Source: Apostichopus californicus (taxonomy: Eukaryota > Echinodermata > Holothuroidea > Aspidochirotida > Stichopodidae). Taken from it: a DNA stretch of 24,854 nt. The stretch lies in the NCBI GenBank assembly GCA_020650975.1, contig JAIPMN010189535.1, positions 449 through 25,302 of the forward strand. Direction: 5' to 3'. The notes below the pieces were generated by a model. That model ran no database searches, was not told the DNA's origin, and was given only the letters and a program-made list of their open reading frames with translations. Each line of letters begins with the position of its first letter. The stretch's first letter is position 1. Positions 23,701 to 24,854 of the stretch are shown here, piece by piece. Both the position numbers and the translations under genes were made by a program.

Positions 23701-23892
23701 GACATCAAGAAGCACAAAACACCAGGAACTCTTTTGTTGGAGAAGCTGACAAAAAATTCACTGATATCTCCCACAAACATCACAAAATTGGAAAATGCCC
23801 TTACGGAACAAGGAAATGAAGAATGTGCGAAACTTATGAGAGATTTTAGATGGAAGAATCCTGTATTTGAAGCAACAATGTGCCCAGAATAA
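1908..23892 (+). CDS. Multidomain DED/ZU5-UPA/UBA scaffold gene (19 exons; 5' end missing)
   Basis: Seen: joining 1908-2769, 5195-5468, 8241-8683, 11666-11803, 12162-12246, 13774-14097, 14655-15113, 15287-15513, 15946-16107, 16894-17046, 17751-17811, 18498-18814, 19223-19400, 19699-20022, 20679-20908, 21612-21755, 22458-22610, 23072-23132 and 23591-23892 gives one open frame of 1,631 codons plus TAA. All introns are GT-AG and all phases agree. Domain order is propeller, DED, helical repeats, DED, ZU5, UPA, DED, UBA, ZU5, UPA, DED. No signal peptide or membrane segment is visible, so a cytosolic protein is likely. Known of the families: DEDs assemble death-fold signalling complexes, ZU5-UPA modules regulate death-fold proteins such as UNC5 and PIDD, and UBA domains bind ubiquitin. 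A role in innate immunity or cell death is inferred. The start codon is not identified. The weakest joint is exon 1 to exon 2, where two neighbouring genes remain possible. No known gene name is recognised. Confidence 0.75.
2602..2655 (+). repeat. In-frame 21-bp minisatellite in the propeller exon
   Basis: About 2.6 near-perfect copies of a 21-bp unit (2602-2622, 2623-2643, partial 2644-2655), each encoding SGGHSSI. It lies in a loop of blade 5, where length change should be tolerated. Confidence 0.95.
2770..5194 (+). other. Intron 1
   Basis: GTAAGT...TTATAG, 2,425 nt, AT-rich. It holds the ~200-bp tandem repeat listed separately. Nothing else recognisable was seen. Confidence 0.65.
2930..3570 (+). 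repeat. Diverged tandem repeat, ~200-213 bp period, 2-3 copies
   Basis: The anchor 'gtgaatgcgg' occurs at 3091, as 'gtaaatgcgg' at 3304 and as 'gtgaatgcaa' at 3501. Copies share 'cacaactattacttgtttgt', 'gatcaaaatggtggaaaagt' and 'tatttcttcttattttctga'-like blocks. The outer limits are approximate. Confidence 0.85.
5195..5468 (+). CDS. Exon 2: first DED-like death-fold domain
   Basis: The acceptor TTGTTATAG at 5186-5194 is followed by 'SDIFTFDNLLQCSKSLIEKD' in phase 0, matching the phase-0 donor of the propeller exon. About 91 residues form six predicted amphipathic helices in the DED pattern: 'CQKLLDYLKV', then 'SSLVHHLMREAGKVSVDYIS' (the typical helix 4-5 segment) and 'LSKLGAVLTVY'. DEDs homo- or hetero-oligomerise, classically recruiting FADD and caspase-8. 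The C-terminal RxDL motif of canonical DEDs is not seen. The donor AAAA|GTAAGT leaves phase 1, which the next exon satisfies. A CARD or divergent Death domain cannot be excluded from sequence alone. Confidence 0.75.
5469..8240 (+). other. Intron 2
   Basis: GTAAGT...TTTCAG, 2,772 nt. It contains an (AT)9 run at 7942-7959. Short open frames on both strands here (for example 5588-5887 minus and 7476-7706 minus) have no recognisable protein features. No gene is supported. Confidence 0.65.
7942..7959. repeat. (AT)9 microsatellite
   Basis: Eighteen uninterrupted bases of alternating A and T inside intron 2. Confidence 0.95.
8241..8683 (+). CDS. Exon 3: coiled coil / charged helix of 14-residue repeats
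   Basis: The acceptor TTGTTTCAG ends at 8240. The carried A plus AT makes Asn, followed by 'LKFPNIVLKNQLKE'. Residues are then organised as at least eight 14-residue units of the type 'TTEEERQQLKDTLK' (8282-8617), ending with a regular heptad tail 'LKTLKDEKEELLQQQKE'. Composition is dominated by Glu, Lys, Arg and Gln. Leucines recur at two sites per unit, so each repeat is exactly two heptads. This would form a long helix that dimerises or spaces the first DED from the rest of the protein. The donor is AAAGAG|GTTAGA, phase 0. Confidence 0.9.
8282..8617 (+). repeat. 42-bp tandem coding repeat (14 residues x 8)
   Basis: Eight in-frame 42-bp units within exon 3. The phrase 'acaacagaggaggaaagaca' recurs nearly unchanged in the later units, while the first two are more diverged (ESEDKRQ, ESEDEKQ). 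Each unit equals two heptads, so expansion preserves the helix register. Confidence 0.93.
8684..11665 (+). other. Intron 3
   Basis: GTTAGA...GACAG, 2,982 nt. Most of its second half is the diverged repeat at 9620-11420. The first kilobase shows nothing recognisable. Confidence 0.65.
9620..11420 (+). repeat. Array of a diverged 'gtaaacacgatatctcaag' repeat with GT tracts
   Basis: The anchor '(ct)tgtaaacacgatatctcaag' recurs in the same orientation near 9867, 9974 (partial), 10099, 10261, 10371, 10513, 10656 and 10830 (partial). Spacing is roughly 107-175 bp. Between anchors the order is constant: 'catatttggt.tgtagatgtaccatattgagta', then 'aagaagcctattg', then 'ggaggtcaaaggtcatttgaggtcaccaggggtcaaa'. 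GT-rich simple repeats (9632-9652, 10221-10244) accompany the units. Copies decay toward the 3' side. This is a dispersed interspersed-repeat type with internal tandem structure; I do not assign a named family. Confidence 0.88.
11666..11803 (+). CDS. Exon 4: continuation of the helical coil
   Basis: The 46 codons run from 'ELEEAKSSLRATKDELVKSH' to 'ATREAFNQQEL', all helix-favouring and with heptad-spaced Leu/Ala/Met. The acceptor is TTACATGACAG and the donor is TTG|GTAAGT. Both ends are phase 0, so the exon prolongs the coil of exon 3 without a break in register class. It lies nearly 3 kb downstream of exon 3, beyond a repeat-filled intron. It is too short to be found as a long open frame but is clear from splice sites and composition. 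Confidence 0.88.
11804..12161 (+). other. Intron 4
   Basis: GTAAGT...TTTTCAG, 358 nt, AT-rich. Nothing recognisable seen. Confidence 0.65.
12162..12246 (+). CDS. Exon 5: short acidic linker
   Basis: The acceptor TTTATTTTCAG is followed by 'ASSAPVTEEETLLEEHETLD' and 'VSQQSTLA', then donor GGCAG|GTAGGA in phase 1. The next exon supplies the missing two bases (G+CT = Ala). The segment is acidic and Ser/Thr-rich, likely a flexible linker between the coil and the second DED-like domain. The call rests on the splice signals and phase agreement on both sides. Confidence 0.8.
12247..13773 (+). other. Intron 5
   Basis: GTAGGA...TTTCAG, 1,527 nt. It contains an 11-base G run at 12395-12405 and a partial interspersed repeat at about 12540-12700. 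The rest shows no recognisable feature. Confidence 0.65.
12540..12700 (+). repeat. Partial copy of the GT-tract interspersed repeat
   Basis: It has 'gatgcgatggtgatgacgtg' with a GT tract (12581-12602), 'gtcacttacgccag' and 'catttggtatgtaggttccc'. The same order of elements (ggtgatg, GT tract, gacgcc, then catatttggt.tgtag) is seen in the intron 3 array. Confidence 0.65.
13774..14097 (+). CDS. Exon 6: second DED-like domain
   Basis: The acceptor TTACATTTCAG opens 'ADYGRLLVNVADDLTLDSTL'. The helices follow the DED order: 'LKLATLFSLP', a 'DMLRRVS' turn, 'GITLINFMKTRNIINMYDVT' (the diagnostic helix 4-5 stretch) and 'LQKGLAYIQLNRTNENLLAPY'. About 25 Pro/Gln/Glu-rich residues follow and lead toward ZU5. 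The exon is phase 1 at both ends (donor GGCCTG|GTAAGA). Where canonical DEDs carry RxDL, the sequence reads NRTNENLL, so the usual charge triad is lost. Confidence 0.82.
14098..14654 (+). other. Intron 6, with an open stretch on both strands
   Basis: GTAAGA...TTTTTAG, 557 nt. About 14216-14530 is open on the minus strand (104 codons) and 14268-14480 is open on the plus strand. Neither translation is recognised. Possibly a repeat remnant or chance. Confidence 0.5.
14655..15113 (+). CDS. Exon 7: disordered linker plus first ZU5 domain
   Basis: After acceptor CTATTTTTAG there are about 50 hydrophilic residues ('VDESTPSQGSDEREE', 'KEELPKQRKDSQ'). ZU5 then starts near residue 762. The hallmark GG-plus-strand is 'KYEGGTISIMGVHLTIPEDA', followed by 'ITPLIILEPEGLALNEPAQ' and 'LTIPHSA', matching the ZU5 signature (GG, IP.GA, L.P.V...P.G..L..P..L.IPH). 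ZU5 is a beta-sandwich found in ZO-1, UNC5, ankyrin and PIDD, normally followed by UPA, as here. Phases are 1 at entry and 1 at exit (donor AGAAG|GTAATG). Confidence 0.9.
15287..15513 (+). CDS. Exon 8: UPA-like domain, part 1 (module 1)
   Basis: The sequence begins 'GEITWTEEKSIDWKLDPEKI' and continues with the strand 'SLDINILSSVFVNL'. It then opens the UPA-like fold with 'FRIVPFIDGILDAKDDVLIT' and 'VCFCKDSDEEY'. This is the position and pattern of the UPA domain that follows ZU5 in UNC5, PIDD and ankyrin. In self-cleaving family members the ZU5-UPA boundary carries His-Phe-Ser. Here the aligned position reads Ile-Leu-Ser, so autoproteolysis is not expected. Phases: 1 in, 0 out (AAG|GTGAGG). 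Confidence 0.8.
15514..15945 (+). other. Intron 8
   Basis: GTGAGG...TTTTAG, 432 nt. Nothing recognisable beyond splice signals. Confidence 0.65.
15946..16107 (+). CDS. Exon 9: UPA-like domain, part 2 (module 1)
   Basis: The acceptor TATGTTTTAG is followed by 'LLLEDHQSKLSLGNYTTFQV' and 'TRTLNDGRDWASYIDMMM', ending '..MKEVSTK' at donor AAAG|GTTTGT. Both ends are phase 0. The Asp-Gly followed by Trp mirrors the 'dG.d..l...d..pGW' stretch of UPA. An alternative donor GAG|GTATCA, 12 bases earlier, would remove four residues. The later one is preferred for its G at +5. Confidence 0.75.
16108..16893 (+). other. Intron 9
   Basis: GTTTGT...CATTAG, 786 nt. Nothing recognisable beyond splice signals. 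Confidence 0.65.
16894..17046 (+). CDS. Exon 10: UPA-like domain, part 3 (module 1)
   Basis: The acceptor TATCCATTAG is followed by 51 codons, 'HVDIDHLCAASRVSHQFRLN' to 'VKLRVSQHEKNQTVLILQSK', then AAAG|GTAAGT. Both ends are phase 0. The alternating F.L.R...L V.L.V.Q..... pattern fits the final strands of UPA. The exon has exactly the length and phase of 22458-22610, its counterpart in the second module. Confidence 0.83.
17047..17750 (+). other. Intron 10
   Basis: GTAAGT...CTACAG, 704 nt. Nothing recognisable beyond splice signals. Confidence 0.65.
17751..17811 (+). CDS. Exon 11: 61-nt UPA-to-DED connector (module 1)
   Basis: Acceptor CTTCCTACAG, coding 'VKNILLSPETQEIIFREQHP' plus one base, donor CCAA|GTGAGT; phase 0 in, 1 out. 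The carried A joins AG of the next exon to give Lys. It matches the 61-nt exon at 23072-23132 in length, phase and position before a DED exon. Confidence 0.8.
17812..18497 (+). other. Intron 11
   Basis: GTGAGT...TTTCAG, 686 nt. The open frame that precedes the DED exon (from 18446) is intronic: its first residues have no domain character and the acceptor falls at 18497. Confidence 0.65.
18498..18814 (+). CDS. Exon 12: third DED-like domain
   Basis: The acceptor CACTTTCAG opens 'LPKYEQLRGDIAKHLDKKNS', then 'QKLGVYFKLTPAENEIIQTA', 'MLMKILDERELIMPQRMIGI' and 'GLKAIHFNKAARLVLEYI'. The order and spacing are those of DED helices 1-6. A Lys/Glu-rich tail (KNGKENEGKKDDKEM) ends at donor ATG|GTTTGT, phase 0. 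It closes the first ZU5-UPA-DED block. The canonical RxDL is replaced by KAARLVL. Confidence 0.82.
18815..19222 (+). other. Intron 12
   Basis: GTTTGT...TTTCAG, 408 nt. Nothing recognisable seen. Confidence 0.65.
19223..19400 (+). CDS. Exon 13: UBA-like ubiquitin-binding domain
   Basis: The acceptor ATAATTTCAG leads to 'VTIPEKQEAISKREPKLSVN', then a compact three-helix segment: 'FKILIEEGYKRLDVQRALKL' followed by 'SHGKLDLGRRLLLLAKEEH'. This matches the UBA pattern L...GY.R.DV..AL..S.G.L..A...LL, with the conserved Gly-Tyr loop between helices 1 and 2. UBA domains bind mono- or polyubiquitin through that loop and helix 3. Phases: 0 in, 1 out (GCATG|GTAATG). The domain sits between the two ZU5-UPA-DED blocks, an unusual place. 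Confidence 0.78.
19699..20022 (+). CDS. Exon 14: second ZU5 domain
   Basis: The acceptor TTCTCCTCCAG gives 'ERLPLFPGSNLYKEQYFDQ', then the ZU5 core: 'RGGEMVIAGVILRVPAGAL', 'LRLTPFVKFGPESLTLHKP' and 'VSFIIPHSAFTTT'. All hallmark positions are present (GG, VPAGA, TP.V.FGP..L.L..PV....PH), closer to the family consensus than the first copy. Phase 1 at both ends (ACAG|GTATGA), as for exon 7. It lacks the long hydrophilic linker that precedes ZU5 in module 1. Confidence 0.92.
20023..20678 (+). other. Intron 14, with a partial interspersed repeat
   Basis: GTATGA...CTTCAG, 656 nt. The stretch at about 20150-20340 carries 'aggtcatttgaggtcaatat', 'ccctgagtac' and 'aatatctcaagaagga', i.e. diverged pieces of the intron 3 repeat in the same orientation. 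Confidence 0.6.
20679..20908 (+). CDS. Exon 15: UPA-like domain, part 1 (module 2)
   Basis: The acceptor AATTCTCTTCAG opens 'DKSVKWSLERKHLSCSMNSQ', then 'HFAVEAEKPCLIGLHVPF', 'RKRICLLPIVNRVSESGDQ' and 'LTIHLWFHNDDTLEHE'. It aligns with exon 8 (W.L....S at the start, ..LLPIV...SE at the start of UPA). The His-Phe-Ser cleavage site is absent here too: the aligned stretch reads Glu-Lys-Pro. Phases: 1 in, 0 out (GAA|GTAAGT), same as exon 8. Confidence 0.8.
20909..21611 (+). other. Intron 15
   Basis: GTAAGT...TTAATAG, 703 nt. Nothing recognisable seen. Confidence 0.65.
21612..21755 (+). CDS. Exon 16: UPA-like domain, part 2 (module 2)
   Basis: Acceptor TATTAATAG, coding 'SLINEEIYQQKGTIIHDPVF' and 'VVLKSMTSMLHVSANSSTSQ', donor TGTG|GTTAGT; phase 0 at both ends. 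It holds the position and phases of exon 9 in module 1 but is 18 nt shorter and diverged. The call depends mainly on phase and position. Confidence 0.72.
21756..22457 (+). other. Intron 16
   Basis: GTTAGT...TTAAAG, 702 nt. Nothing recognisable seen. Confidence 0.65.
22458..22610 (+). CDS. Exon 17: UPA-like domain, part 3 (module 2)
   Basis: Acceptor CTCTGTTAAAG, 51 codons from 'DVAMETLWLMNRHKVEFHLQ' to 'RYEKSAKILFQFSIQLQ', donor GCAG|GTAACT. Length (153 nt) and phases (0/0) are identical to exon 10, and the F.L......V.L.....Y pattern is shared. Confidence 0.82.
22611..23071 (+). other. Intron 17
   Basis: GTAACT...TTCACAG, 461 nt, AT-rich with a strong pyrimidine tract before the acceptor. 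Nothing else seen. Confidence 0.65.
23072..23132 (+). CDS. Exon 18: 61-nt UPA-to-DED connector (module 2)
   Basis: Acceptor TTCCTCTTCACAG, coding 'IDQLRHTDQTTSPFQLVLPE' plus one base, donor GAAT|GTGAGT; phase 0 in, 1 out. The carried T joins CC to give Ser. Same length, phases and position as exon 11. Confidence 0.8.
23133..23590 (+). other. Intron 18
   Basis: GTGAGT...CTTACAG, 458 nt. Nothing recognisable seen. Confidence 0.65.
23591..23892 (+). CDS. Exon 19: fourth DED-like domain and stop codon
   Basis: After acceptor AACCTTACAG the reading is 'SVIKSFDQLKQNLSEHLDVE', 'STLLANIFQLPEERITDIKK', 'LLLEKLTKNSLISPTNITKL' and 'GNEECAKLMRDFRWKNP', ending with TAA at 23890. This is the clearest DED of the four: the 'LLEKL..N.LISP.N...LE.AL' stretch is typical of helices 4-5 in FADD and caspase-8. 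RxDL is replaced by EECAKLM. It closes the second ZU5-UPA-DED block and ends the protein about 12 residues later. Confidence 0.87.
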
Positions 23893-24854
23893 TGACAGAA
23901 ATTATATTGTGGGTTATTATAAGCAAATAATGATGAATACGAACATCATATCACCAGTGGTGCTGTACGCAGGAATTGATTCACTTGATAGGGGGTAAGG
24001 AAGTCGGTGAGACATTTTGTACATTCCATTATTTACAGTCGGAGCTTACAAAACAGGACTATAAGTTTAATTAAACATGTAGGAGTTACTTGAAATTTCT
24101 CCTGCCTGTCTAACATGGTTATGTATGTATATACTCTATGTGACTATGTCCATAGTAGTATTGCCTTTAATAAACAAACAATTACAAGTAACATATGCAC
24201 TCATGTCAACATATGCGTTTGCATATATGTTGCCCTACTCTGTCAACATAATATCTCAACAACAGTATTAATGTTGACAAACCTAATACTATGGATGTAT
24301 AGTTCCCAATTGTGAGTACAAGGTTGTCATGTATTGATGGCATTCAATTTAAAAACGCTAAAGATCTTTATCAGAATAATAGTAAATTACAGAGTTTTTA
24401 TTTGGAAGGTGCAATGTTCTTAGCATCTTTAACAGTTTTGTTACTTTTACTCATTATCTTACACCGGCTCTTTAGTGGTTAAGCAGTTTGCTAACAGTTT
24501 GGTTATTTTTATTTGAGTTTTGTTTTATGAACGTAATGTCAGTTAAGGTCAGTAGATGTTGAAACCTGACAAATTTTGTAAACATGGTGTCTTAAGAAAC
24601 GTAGAAGTTTCCAATCTTCTAGAGACCTTTGCATATTTCTTTGTCATTTGATAAATTTAGATAACATTCCACAATCGGACTCATTTGTCAGTTCGTACAT
24701 CAACCTGTTACTGAGAGATGATGTTTAGTAATTTCCATCAAGATTGGCTTCTTATAAAAGGTATATTCCGGTGGCTCAAAACAATTCTTTGAAATTTACT
24801 GCTTCCTTTGGTCAAACCACGTCCCCATTGCATTTTATAATTTAAAAAAAATAT
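23893..24854 (+). other. 3' UTR and downstream flank
   Basis: Non-coding after the TAA. It contains a candidate polyadenylation signal and weak pieces of the interspersed repeat ('acataatatctcaacaacag' near 24247; 'ttttgtaaacatggtgtctt' near 24575). No further gene is visible. Confidence 0.6.
24169..24174 (+). terminator. Candidate polyadenylation signal AATAAA
   Basis: AATAAA lies 277 bp after the stop codon. It is the first canonical hexamer seen downstream of the gene on this strand; cleavage would be expected 10-30 bases later. No transcript evidence is available. Confidence 0.5.

Noticed and set aside
24465..24515. tRNA-like phrase 'tttagtggttaagcag' followed by 'tttgctaaca'
   Set aside because: It resembles the head of a tRNA-derived SINE, but no B-box (GGTTCGA-type) sequence follows and no cloverleaf can be paired.

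Overview
The window is animal nuclear DNA from a spliced, intron-rich, AT-rich locus. It contains one large plus-strand gene running from about 1908 to 23892. I reconstruct 19 coding exons. Every proposed junction has a GT donor and an AG acceptor, every exon phase matches the next, and the joined frame is 1,631 codons followed by TAA at 23890-23892. The organism is most likely a marine invertebrate deuterostome, with an echinoderm (sea cucumber-like) as my best guess. That guess rests on the protein architecture and on an intronic repeat built around 'gtaaacacgatatctcaag', and it is an inference. No rRNA, tRNA, CRISPR array or prokaryotic feature was seen.

The encoded protein, numbered from the first full codon at 1909, reads in order as follows. 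A six-bladed beta-propeller-like region covers residues 1-287. Next come a death-fold (DED-like) domain at about 288-379, a long charged helix or coiled coil made of 14-residue repeats at about 379-572, and a short acidic linker. A second DED-like domain lies at 601-690. It is followed by ZU5 (about 762-862), UPA-like (862-1063) and a third DED-like domain (1063-1150). A small UBA-like three-helix domain follows (about 1186-1226). Then come a second ZU5 (about 1240-1336), a second UPA-like region (1336-1532) and a C-terminal fourth DED-like domain (1532-1620). The two ZU5-UPA-DED blocks have the same exon order and phases, and two pairs of exons are identical in length (153/153 and 61/61 nt). 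The block was therefore duplicated inside the gene. True initiating exons are not visible and probably lie before the window.

Layout: 1-1907 is apparently non-coding (upstream intron or 5' flank). 1908-5468 holds the propeller exon and the first DED exon, separated by an intron with a ~200-bp tandem repeat. 5469-12246 holds the helical-repeat exons, with a large intron filled by a diverged ~110-175 bp repeat. 12247-18814 holds the first DED-ZU5-UPA-DED run. 18815-23892 holds the UBA exon and the second ZU5-UPA-DED run. 23893-24854 is 3' UTR/flank, with an AATAAA at 24169.

Functionally, this looks like a cytosolic scaffold. A propeller would act as a sensing or protein-binding head, DED folds would assemble death-fold oligomers, ZU5-UPA tandems would regulate opening as in UNC5, PIDD and ankyrin, and a UBA would bind ubiquitin. 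An innate-immune or cell-death signalling role is inferred from the domains and has not been demonstrated.
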